DNA of 64,000 nt from Tenacibaculum adriaticum. GTDB lineage: Bacteria; Bacteroidota; Bacteroidia; Flavobacteriales; Flavobacteriaceae. Of this stretch, positions 54,421 to 62,778 are shown in pieces; the first letter of the stretch is position 1, and every line of letters starts with the position of its first letter. The notes under the pieces were generated by a model that was given only the letters and a program-made list of their open reading frames with translations, did no database searches and was not told the origin of the DNA. The stretch is taken from assembly GCF_008124875.1 (NCBI RefSeq), contig NZ_VNIA01000001.1, forward strand, positions 366,943-430,942, given 5' to 3'. The translations under genes and the position numbers were made by a program.

Positions 54421-55758
54421 ATGAACTGGGAACAACTACTTTCTTTAAAACGATTTGGAGACACACAAAAGCGAGAACGCGCGCAACAAGACGAAACACG
54501 TTTAGGTTTTGAAGTAGATTTTGATCGAATTATATTTTCTTCAGCTTTTAGGAGTTTACAAGATAAAACACAGGTAATTCCATTGTCAAAAACTGACTTT
54601 GTTCATACGCGTTTAACACATAGTTTAGAAGTATCTGTGGTTGGTAGAACTTTAGGAAGAAAGGTAGGAAAAGTTCTTTTAGAACGTCATCCGAAGTTAA
54701 AAGAATTAGGATATACTTTTAACGATTTCGGGGCTATTGTTGCCGCTGCTTCAGTAACGCACGATATTGGGAATCCGCCTTTTGGTCATTCTGGTGAAAA
54801 AGCAATTGGTGAGTATTTTAAAACAGGAAACGGTTTACAATACAAATCAGATTTAACCGATAAAGAATATCAAGACCTTATCGATTTTGAAGGAAATGCT
54901 AACGGATTTAAAATTTTAAGCGAAAGCAGAGAAGGGATTTCTGGTGGTTTACGTCTTTCGTATGCAACTTTAGGAGCTTTTATGAAGTATCCTAAAGAGA
55001 GTTTGCCTAAAAAACCAACCAAACATATTGTCGATAAAAAATATGGCTTTTTTCAATCTGAAAAAGAAGAGTTTTTAGATATGGCAAACAATTTAGGTTT
55101 GTTAAAAAAAGAAAGTGACGGAATTTCATTTTATCGTCATCCACTTGCCTATTTAGTGGAAGCTGCTGATGATATTTGTTACACCATTATTGATTTTGAA
55201 GATGGTATTAATCTCGGACTCATTGATGAAGATTATGCGTTGGAATATATGATTATGTTGGTAAAAGGCGCTATTGATAGTAAAAAATATCATTCTTTAC
55301 AACATAAAAAAGATCGAGTAAGCTATTTACGTGCGTTGGCGATTGGAGTTTTAATTAACGAAGCGGTAGATATTTTTTTAGCAAATGAAGAGGCTATTTT
55401 AAAAGGAGAATTTGACAAAGGCTTGCTAGATAAGTGTAAATATGAAGCACAAATTAATGATATCATTAAAATTAGTGTTGAAAAAATTTACCAGTCAAAA
55501 GAAGTCGTAGAAAAGGAAGTTGCTGGATATAAAATTATTGCCGATTTACTAGATGTTTTTGTAACCGCACTTAATAACAAATTCAACGGAACACAATCTA
55601 ACTACGATAAGTTGGTTTTAAACTTACTCCCTGAAGAATATCAACAAGAAAGACAAAAACTATACGACAGAATCATGCAAATATGTAGTTATATAGCAGG
55701 AATGTCAGATGGTTATGCAATTAGGTTGCATAGAAAATTAACAGGAAATATTATATAA
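54421..55758 (+). CDS. dgt: Deoxyguanosinetriphosphate triphosphohydrolase (HD family)
   Basis: 445 residues. Hydrolyses dGTP (or other dNTPs) to the nucleoside and tripolyphosphate. The HD metal site is spread as His in RLTHSLEVS (about 61-69), His-Asp in VTHDIGNPPFGHSGEKAI (about 118-135), and a later Asp in VEAADDICYTIIDFEDG. It follows nrdBA, so dNTP synthesis and removal are encoded side by side, though a terminator separates the units. Confidence 0.94.
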   Translation: MNWEQLLSLKRFGDTQKRERAQQDETRLGFEVDFDRIIFSSAFRSLQDKTQVIPLSKTDFVHTRLTHSLEVSVVGRTLGRKVGKVLLERHPKLKELGYTFNDFGAIVAAASVTHDIGNPPFGHSGEKAIGEYFKTGNGLQYKSDLTDKEYQDLIDFEGNANGFKILSESREGISGGLRLSYATLGAFMKYPKESLPKKPTKHIVDKKYGFFQSEKEEFLDMANNLGLLKKESDGISFYRHPLAYLVEAADDICYTIIDFEDGINLGLIDEDYALEYMIMLVKGAIDSKKYHSLQHKKDRVSYLRALAIGVLINEAVDIFLANEEAILKGEFDKGLLDKCKYEAQINDIIKISVEKIYQSKEVVEKEVAGYKIIADLLDVFVTALNNKFNGTQSNYDKLVLNLLPEEYQQERQKLYDRIMQICSYIAGMSDGYAIRLHRKLTGNII

Positions 55759-55812
55759 TTGTATAGATATTTTATTAATTTAGCAGCATTTAGCAATCTT
55801 TTATATTAAAAC

Positions 55813-58800
55813 ATGAACAAAAAACTACTTTTATTGGGAATTTTTTTAGCAGCTGTAGTAGTTGTTTATAAATTTTATTCAACTGAATCTGAAGTTGAAA
55901 AAATACGCACTCAGCATGCAGAGTTTTTGAAAAACCACCCATTTAATAAAATAATGGAACTTTCTAAAAAAGAAAGAAAAGCAAATCGTTTACCTCCAAA
56001 TAAATTCTTTGAACAAGAATATTTAAATGAGATAGATCCATCAACAGGTAAAACATATCCTAAGAATATTTTTATAACCCAAAAAGAGTTAATACAAAAT
56101 AAGCCCTTAGATAGATCTCCAGGAGATGGAACTGATAATGCTTGGGTTGAAAGAGGTCCTGATAACGTTGGTGGTAGAGTTAGAGCAGTTCTGTTCGACC
56201 CTAATGACACCACAAATGAAACTGTTTTTTCTGGAGGAGTTAGTGGTGGTTTATGGAAAAACACAAATATTTCTAGTCCTACTTCAAAATGGACAAGAGT
56301 AGGTATCCCTGAAAATTTATCAGTTTCTTCTATTGCTGTCGACCCTAATAACTCAAATATTTTCTATGTAGGAACAGGAGAATCTTACGTAGGAGGTGAT
56401 GTTAGTGGGGATGGTTTATGGAAATCTACAGATTCAGGAAATACTTGGACTAAAGTTTTTGGTGGTATTACTGGAGATAGCTTTTTTCAATCATCAGATA
56501 ATATTACTGTTAATTCTCCTTCAAATATTCAAGGAGATTACATCTCTTATCCAACTACAAATTTTGGAACAACAGTTACTTCTCAAATAACAGCTGATTT
56601 AGTGTTAGCAAACGGAAATGTTCCAGTAACAGGAAGTAATGGGAATACATCTACTGACCCAAATGAAGGTTGTGGTAGCTCAACTGTTGATATGACAGGT
56701 AAAATCGCTTTAATAAGAAGAGGGGTTTGTGCTTTTGTTGAAAAAGTTAAAAATGCACAAGATGCTGGAGCTATAGCAGTAATTATGATGAATAATATTG
56801 ATGGTGATCCAATTCCAATGGGAGGTGAAGATGCTACAATTACAATACCATCTATAATGGTTTCTAAAGCCCATGGAGATATGCTACAAAACGCATTAAG
56901 TTCAGGAAATGTAAATGTTTCTATAAACCCTTCTTCTGGTCTTTTTACAGCTGTCGTAGTACCTGGACAACAACATATTAATGACATTAAAATAAGAAAT
57001 AACACAGGCCTTTCAGAAATATATGTCGCTGTTGCAGATGCCGCTTATGGTTCCTCAAATTCAGCAACAGTTTTAGGAGGTTTAACATTTGGACTGTATA
57101 AATCTATTGATGAAGGTGCAACTTGGGTTAAATTAACCTTACCTAATACTGTGAGTGGAAATGACACATGTCCTAATGATATTTCAATTGGTGCTGACAA
57201 TAAAATATGGGTAAGCACAACTAGTAGTAGAGCATATGGAGATGGTGGTGGTAGAGTTTTCTCTTCTGATGATGGTGTGACTTTCATCCAAAAATATGAA
57301 GTAACTAATGGAGATAGAACTCAAATTGAAGCTTCTAAAATAAATGGAAATAAAATATTTTTATTAGCCGAATTATCAACGGGTGGTAGTGTAACAATTA
57401 TTAAAACAGAAGATGCTTTTGCAACAGCCCCGACGACTTTACCTTTGCCTAATGATGCTGATACAGATATCTCTGCTGATGATTTTACACGAGGACAAGC
57501 TTTTTATGACTTAATGTTAGCTCTTAACCCAACAAACGATGATAGTGTGTATGTTGGAGGTATAGATTTATTTAAGTCTACTGATGGAGGAATAAGCTGG
57601 AATCAGTTCTCTCATTGGTATGGTGGTTTTAGTTTCCAAGAAGTACATGCAGATCAACACACAGCGGCTTTTGCAAATGGCGACAGCAATAAAATGTTGT
57701 TTGGAAATGATGGGGGTGTATTTTATACTACTGATTCTGGAGATAATACACAGTCTAGAAATAATGGTTTAAACATTACACAATTTTATACAGTGGGTGT
57801 AGCTCCTTCAACTACTTTTGGGGGAGATGAATATTTTTTAGCAGGCGCACAAGATAATGGAACTCAACTAATTGAAAATGCAAGTTCTACAATAAATAGT
57901 TCCATAGAAACTCAAGGAGGAGATGGGGCGTACAGTTTTTTTGATCAAGATGGAACCGATAAATACTATATTGCCAATTATGTATATAATGATAATATAA
58001 ACTTATATAATCTTGAAAATGGACAGACTAAAAATATAAGTAGTGAAGACACTAGTAATGGGGATTTTATTAATCAAGAAGAATTAGATTCTAATTTAAA
58101 TATTTTATATAGTAATTATTCTAATGGAACTAATATTAGAATTAGAAGATATGCAAATTTATTAGGGTTTATTTTTAAAACGATTTTAACTGATGATCTT
58201 TTAACTTCAAGTCCTAAAGCAATGAAAGTATCTCCATACACTACTTCTTCAACTACCTTACTAGTAGGAACAAGATTAGGAGATTTACTAAAAGTTGAAA
58301 ATGCAAATGGGACTCCTGTATGGTCAGAAATATCTGGGCCAAGTTTTGTTGGGTCTATTTCTGATATAGAGTATGGGCAGTCAGAAAACGAAATATTTGT
58401 TACAATGCACAATTATAATGTTGTTAATGTTTGGTACACAAATGACGGCGGTTCAACATGGGAAAATATTGAAGGTAACTTGCCTGATATCCCAGTAAAA
58501 ACTATTTTACAAAACCCTTTAAATACTAGTGAAGTAATTATTGGTACTGAATTAGGTGTATGGAAAACTGACGATTTAAACACAGGAAACCCAATAGAAT
58601 GGTCCCATTCTTATAACGGTATGTCTAATGTTAAAGTAACAGATTTAGATTTACGTGATGATAATACAGTTTTTGCAGCGACTTACGGTAGAGGAATTTT
58701 TTCTGGTCAGTTTACTGCTGCAACTGCTTCTATCGAAGATGTTATTAAAGGAACAAAAGTATTTTCAGTATATCCAACCGTTTCTAATGGTACATTTAAT

Positions 58801-58998
58801 GTGTTTGCAAAATCCACCCTTGGAAAAGCAAAAATGTTAATTTATAATATGAATGGGCAAGAAACATATCGTTCTGATTTAAATTTTAATTCTAAAGAAA
58901 AACATGAAGTTTCAATTAATGCTAATCCAGGTATGTATATTGTAAATATTATTGATGAAAACAATAAAAAAAGTTCTCAAAAAATAATTATTAAATAA
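55813..58998 (+). CDS. T9SS-secreted beta-propeller protein with a PA domain
   Basis: 1061 residues. A hydrophobic N-terminal signal (about 1-22) is followed by sortilin/BNR-type repeats (STDSGNTWTKV near 200, STDGGISWNQF near 590, TNDGGSTWENI near 880) with NDGGVFYTTDSG as in the propeller at 28521. Inside the first propeller sits a protease-associated (PA) domain (about 235-385, GKIALIRRGVCAFVEKVKN, IPSIMVSKAHGDML). The last ~75 residues are a T9SS type A sorting domain (FSVYPTVSNGTFNVF ... GMYIVNIIDENNKKSSQKII), so the protein leaves the cell through the Por system and is anchored or released. Enzymatic role unknown. Confidence 0.88.
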   Translation: MNKKLLLLGIFLAAVVVVYKFYSTESEVEKIRTQHAEFLKNHPFNKIMELSKKERKANRLPPNKFFEQEYLNEIDPSTGKTYPKNIFITQKELIQNKPLDRSPGDGTDNAWVERGPDNVGGRVRAVLFDPNDTTNETVFSGGVSGGLWKNTNISSPTSKWTRVGIPENLSVSSIAVDPNNSNIFYVGTGESYVGGDVSGDGLWKSTDSGNTWTKVFGGITGDSFFQSSDNITVNSPSNIQGDYISYPTTNFGTTVTSQITADLVLANGNVPVTGSNGNTSTDPNEGCGSSTVDMTGKIALIRRGVCAFVEKVKNAQDAGAIAVIMMNNIDGDPIPMGGEDATITIPSIMVSKAHGDMLQNALSSGNVNVSINPSSGLFTAVVVPGQQHINDIKIRNNTGLSEIYVAVADAAYGSSNSATVLGGLTFGLYKSIDEGATWVKLTLPNTVSGNDTCPNDISIGADNKIWVSTTSSRAYGDGGGRVFSSDDGVTFIQKYEVTNGDRTQIEASKINGNKIFLLAELSTGGSVTIIKTEDAFATAPTTLPLPNDADTDISADDFTRGQAFYDLMLALNPTNDDSVYVGGIDLFKSTDGGISWNQFSHWYGGFSFQEVHADQHTAAFANGDSNKMLFGNDGGVFYTTDSGDNTQSRNNGLNITQFYTVGVAPSTTFGGDEYFLAGAQDNGTQLIENASSTINSSIETQGGDGAYSFFDQDGTDKYYIANYVYNDNINLYNLENGQTKNISSEDTSNGDFINQEELDSNLNILYSNYSNGTNIRIRRYANLLGFIFKTILTDDLLTSSPKAMKVSPYTTSSTTLLVGTRLGDLLKVENANGTPVWSEISGPSFVGSISDIEYGQSENEIFVTMHNYNVVNVWYTNDGGSTWENIEGNLPDIPVKTILQNPLNTSEVIIGTELGVWKTDDLNTGNPIEWSHSYNGMSNVKVTDLDLRDDNTVFAATYGRGIFSGQFTAATASIEDVIKGTKVFSVYPTVSNGTFNVFAKSTLGKAKMLIYNMNGQETYRSDLNFNSKEKHEVSINANPGMYIVNIIDENNKKSSQKIIIK

Positions 58999-59011
58999 TT
59001 TAATTTAGGTA

Positions 59012-59044
59012 TAAAAAAAGCTCCATATATATGGAGCTTTTTTT
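59012..59044. terminator. Bidirectional terminator
   Basis: A perfect palindrome AAAAAGCTCCATA with its complement, flanked by A7 and T7; separates the convergent propeller and glucanase genes. Confidence 0.88.
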
Positions 59045-59152
59045 ATACGTTTTTATATATATTCTTCAGAAAACAAAATTTAAATTGTTATCAATTAATT
59101 TCTATTTTTAACGATTGTTATTTTAAACGCATTTTTTTCTCAACTAAAAGTA

Positions 59153-60658
59153 TTACTGAATAATTAATTTACATTTTCCTTTCCCGTTAACACCATTTAT
59201 ATTAAAGAAATAAATACCCGTTCCTATATTGTTAAATTCCTTTAAGTTTATTTGAAAACTTGATTTGTTTACTTTTATTTTTTTTGAAAAAATCTGTTTT
59301 CCCAGTATATCATTCAAGACACAAAGAAAAATACCTCCCGATTGCTCCATATTTAATTTTACATTAATAATACCATCAGTATCAATAGGGTTTGGATAAA
59401 TTTCTGTTTTAATAGAATCAAAATCATTAAATCCTAAAGAGTTTTCAGAAATTTCAATCCAATTAATATTAAAGCCTGCGTCCTTTATTAACATTCTCAA
59501 AACATGTTCTCCTTCTTCAAGTTGGATTGTAGTTAAAACTGTAGTCCAGTTTTGCCAACCTCCTGTATTAGGAATATTAACAGACGTTTTTAACTCATTA
59601 TTAATCAAAAAATCAATGCTTCCAGTATTTGTTCCTGCAACTCTTACGTTTACATTGTAATTACCCGCTTCATTCACTTTAATTTTATATTCTGCCCAAT
59701 CTCCATTATCAGTCCACCCTATATTCATAAACCCATCAATATCTTCGGTAAGTTGCGTAAATAATCCAGACATAAGATAGTACTCTTCGGTTTCAATTCT
59801 ACTTGGTATTTCAAATTTCAGGTTAGGATCATAAATAGGAATATCCATATATAATTGCCCTAACTCTGTTAGTGTACCATCTGCTCCATATAAATCAATA
59901 AAAGGATAAGAAGTCTGGTTAGATTCTCTACGTCCAATAAACCAGGCATAGCGATACACATCTGGATCACGTTCTAGAAAATTTACTGTTCCTGCCAAAT
60001 ATTCTTTTTGATCTTCTATTTCTGTTACTGAACTATCCCAAGCTGCAAATTCTGTAACCCATATAGGTTTATTATATTTTCTAGCATCCTCAATATAATC
60101 AACAATCGAATTTCCCCCTCCATACCAATGTAAGGCTATATGATCCACACGACAATCTGTACAAGCATCAAAAAAATCGTCTAAATACGTAAATGGATTG
60201 CTATAAGTAACTCCATTTTCAGAAACGCAATTACCACAATAATTTATTGCGGGACCTACAATAGTAAGATTATTATCTGTGGCAATTGTTTGAAGAGCAG
60301 GCCATCTATTAGCTGCTTCAGAAGGAGTCATATTTGCTTGATCCATAAAATTAGGTTCATTAAACCCTAATACATATTTTACATTACTGTCTTGAGAAAC
60401 CCAATTATCTACATTTTGTATCCCGTTGGCACTCCAAGCCATTGAAGCAAAGTCTATATTGTAATTTTGATATGTAGATCGTATATCTGCATCCGGTTCT
60501 GCGGCCCAATTATACCACCAAGAAATATTTTCTGAAAAAATCTGTATATCCATCACTGAATGATAACCATACCCAACACCTCTTTTGTAACTTTTATTTT
60601 GCGAATACGATGATTTAATTATAATCAATAACACAAACAACAGTAATACTTTTTTCAT
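59153..60658 (-). CDS. Secreted glycoside hydrolase (GH128-like) with CBM6 and T9SS domain
   Basis: 501 residues. Signal peptide to about SSYSQ (residue 20). The catalytic domain (about 25-270) has RGVGYGY at its start, GFNEPNFMD (acid/base Glu101) and IWVTEFAAW (nucleophile Glu203), the TIM-barrel pattern of GH128 beta-1,3-glucanases. A CBM6-type lectin domain (about 285-410: IETEEYYLMSG ... GWTDNGDWAEYKI ... GGWQNWTTV) is followed by a T9SS type A sorting domain (about 418-501, IYPNPIDTDGIINVKL). It probably attacks laminarin-like beta-1,3-glucan outside the cell. No SusCD pair is adjacent. Confidence 0.85.
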   Translation of the reverse strand: MKKVLLLFVLLIIIKSSYSQNKSYKRGVGYGYHSVMDIQIFSENISWWYNWAAEPDADIRSTYQNYNIDFASMAWSANGIQNVDNWVSQDSNVKYVLGFNEPNFMDQANMTPSEAANRWPALQTIATDNNLTIVGPAINYCGNCVSENGVTYSNPFTYLDDFFDACTDCRVDHIALHWYGGGNSIVDYIEDARKYNKPIWVTEFAAWDSSVTEIEDQKEYLAGTVNFLERDPDVYRYAWFIGRRESNQTSYPFIDLYGADGTLTELGQLYMDIPIYDPNLKFEIPSRIETEEYYLMSGLFTQLTEDIDGFMNIGWTDNGDWAEYKIKVNEAGNYNVNVRVAGTNTGSIDFLINNELKTSVNIPNTGGWQNWTTVLTTIQLEEGEHVLRMLIKDAGFNINWIEISENSLGFNDFDSIKTEIYPNPIDTDGIINVKLNMEQSGGIFLCVLNDILGKQIFSKKIKVNKSSFQINLKEFNNIGTGIYFFNINGVNGKGKCKLIIQ

Positions 60659-60748
60659 ACTCTATAGGGATATAGTTATTTTTATAACCAATAAGAATGC
60701 TATTTATTATAATCAACTAACAAAGATCATCTAACCATTAAGAAAGAT

Positions 60749-61318
60749 TTATTTTCCTTGTTTTGCAGCCACTTTTTCCAACTCATCATACCAGTTTTGT
60801 CCAAACTTTCTTACTAGGGCTTGTTTTACAAATTTATAGATGGGAACTTGCAGCTCTTTTCCTAAAGAACAAGCATCATCACAAATTTCCCATTTATGGT
60901 AGTTAACAGCTGAAAATTCTGAATAATCTTGTACTCGAACAGGATATAAATGGCAGGAAACGGGTTTTTTCCAATTCACTTCTCCTTGATTATATGCTTC
61001 TTCAATTGCACACAACGCTGTGTTTTTTTCATCAAAAATAACATAAGCACAATCTGCTCCATCAATTAATGGAGTTTCTAACTCACCAAAATCATTTTTT
61101 ATCCACCTTCCTTGTGCTTCGATGGCTTCAATTCCTTCTTTTCTTAAAAAGGGTTTTACTTTGTCGTAAATATCATCTAAAATCTTAGTTTCTTCTTCTT
61201 CTAAAGGGGCTCCTGCTTCTCCATCTATACAACAAGCTCCTTTGCAAGCCGATAGGTTACAAACAAAATCTTTTTCTATAATATCTTCTGAAACGATTGT
61301 TTTTCCTAACTGAAACAT
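60749..61318 (-). CDS. DUF3109 family protein
   Basis: 189 residues. Cysteine-rich start FVCNLSACKGACCIDGEAG (Cys20, Cys25, Cys29, Cys30) and later CAYVIF, CAIEEA, CHLYPVRV and CDDACSLG match the DUF3109 family, likely metal- or Fe-S-binding. The conserved C..C...CC and the LYPVRV block are the signature. Function not known. Transcribed divergently from marC. Confidence 0.87.
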   Translation of the reverse strand: MFQLGKTIVSEDIIEKDFVCNLSACKGACCIDGEAGAPLEEEETKILDDIYDKVKPFLRKEGIEAIEAQGRWIKNDFGELETPLIDGADCAYVIFDEKNTALCAIEEAYNQGEVNWKKPVSCHLYPVRVQDYSEFSAVNYHKWEICDDACSLGKELQVPIYKFVKQALVRKFGQNWYDELEKVAAKQGK

Positions 61319-61338
61319 AAAATATCTTTTTTATAAGG

Positions 61339-61346
61339 CAAAAGTA
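61339..61346 (-). promoter_or_regulatory. Promoter -7 element of the DUF3109 gene
   Basis: TACTTTTG on the minus strand, 20 bases before the ATG; shares the intergenic region with the marC element. Confidence 0.45.
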
Positions 61347-61368
61347 GTGGATTGTTAGTTTACTTCTA

Positions 61369-61376
61369 TAATTTTG
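61369..61376 (+). promoter_or_regulatory. Promoter -7 element of marC
   Basis: TAATTTTG fits TAnnTTTG, 20 bases before the marC ATG at 61397. Confidence 0.45.
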
Positions 61377-61396
61377 TACTTTAAAAAACAAAAACT

Positions 61397-61978
61397 ATGA
61401 ATTTTAATATTAAAGAAATTGTAACTGCCTTTATGGTATTATTTGCAGTAATTGATATTATTGGAAACATCCCTATTGTTATCGATTTACGTAAAAAAGT
61501 TGGTCATATTCAATCAGAAAAAGCTTCTATAATTGCTGGAGCTATAATGATTGTTTTTTTATTTGTTGGTCAGCGGTTATTAAGTTTTATCGGTTTAGAT
61601 GTTCATTCTTTTGCTGTAGCTGGTTCTTTTATATTGTTTTTTATCGCTTTAGAAATGATCTTGGGGATTACTTTGTATAAAGAAGATGATGATGACGCAA
61701 TGAATGCTACGGTTTTTCCGCTTGCTTTTCCTTTAATTGCCGGACCAGGTAGTTTAACTACTTTACTTTCCTTACGTGCTGAATATTCAACAGAAAATAT
61801 ATTAGTAGCTATTTTAATTAACGTTATTGTAATTTTTATCGTTTTGAAAACTTCTTCTAAAATTGAGCGTTTAATTGGTGCTAACGGAATAAAAATTATA
61901 CGAAAAGTCTTTGGAGTGATATTATTAGCTATTGCTGTTAAATTGTTTGCTGGGAATATTAAAGCTTTATTTATTTAA
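61397..61978 (+). CDS. MarC-family integral membrane protein
   Basis: 193 residues with six hydrophobic segments. Family motifs: DIIGNIPIVIDL (about 20-31), LALEMILGI-like ALEMILGITLY (about 93-103) and the conserved ATVFPLAFPLIAGPGSLTT (about 112-130). Transport substrate unknown despite the old drug-resistance name. The stop is one base before the next gene start, so they are coupled. Confidence 0.92.
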   Translation: MNFNIKEIVTAFMVLFAVIDIIGNIPIVIDLRKKVGHIQSEKASIIAGAIMIVFLFVGQRLLSFIGLDVHSFAVAGSFILFFIALEMILGITLYKEDDDDAMNATVFPLAFPLIAGPGSLTTLLSLRAEYSTENILVAILINVIVIFIVLKTSSKIERLIGANGIKIIRKVFGVILLAIAVKLFAGNIKALFI

Positions 61979-61979
61979 A

Positions 61980-62588
61980 ATGATTTTTGATACTTTAATA
62001 ATTGGTGGTGGTGTAGCAGGAATGCAATGTGCTTTAGTATTAGGCTCAGCAAAAGACAAGCCTTATGCTAAAGATAAAAGTATTGGAATTATTATCCATC
62101 AAAGAGCTTCTCATCTTCAAAATGCACTATTTAATAATGTTTTAGGATTGCCACAAGGAACACTGGGAAAAGATGTTTTAGAAGAAGGAAAAAAACATTT
62201 GTTGGAAGTTTATCCGAACGTTACTCAAATTGAAAAAGAAAAGGTTGAAGCGGTTTTAGAGAATGAAATAGGTTATAAGATTATTACCAATAAAAATGAA
62301 TACTACTCTAAGATTGTTGTTTTAGCTTTAAACTATGCCAAGCCATTTGAAATTGCAGGATTGGAACAATATGTTGAACGTCATACGAGTGCTAACCCAA
62401 TGAAAGACAGGATTCAATTACGAAACTATAATCACATAATTAAAGAAGGATTATATGTTTGCGGCACGATTGCAGGTTGGCGAAGCCAATTTGCAATTGC
62501 AGCGGGTAGTGGAGCGTCTGTAGCCTCTGATATTCTAACTCTTTGGAATGATAATATTGGGACGCAGGTTCATGATAAAACTAGCTGA
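61980..62588 (+). CDS. Small FAD-dependent (thioredoxin-reductase-like) oxidoreductase
   Basis: 202 residues from the ATG at 61980, which opens with MIFDTLIIGGGVAGMQCALVL (FAD motif GGGVAGMQ, 9-16). The C-terminal GLYVCGTIAGWRSQFAIAAGSGASVASDI is the second FAD-contact region of the thioredoxin reductase type. The NAD(P)H-binding domain and the CxxC of thioredoxin reductase are absent: the protein is about 100 residues shorter and continuous. Coupled to marC by a single-base gap. Confidence 0.8.
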   Translation: MIFDTLIIGGGVAGMQCALVLGSAKDKPYAKDKSIGIIIHQRASHLQNALFNNVLGLPQGTLGKDVLEEGKKHLLEVYPNVTQIEKEKVEAVLENEIGYKIITNKNEYYSKIVVLALNYAKPFEIAGLEQYVERHTSANPMKDRIQLRNYNHIIKEGLYVCGTIAGWRSQFAIAAGSGASVASDILTLWNDNIGTQVHDKTS

Positions 62589-62778
62589 TATTTAAAAAAT
62601 TTAATCCTTTCTTTTGATATAATATACAAACTAAAAATTCTTTTTGTGATATAAACTTCATTTCTATCTGTTTTTACTCTTTTTATATCGATGATATATG
62701 TTTATAAAAACAAATTAATGATTAGTTAACACGATAATTTATTGTTGTTAGATTATTTATCTATTCTTTTGTGGAGTC

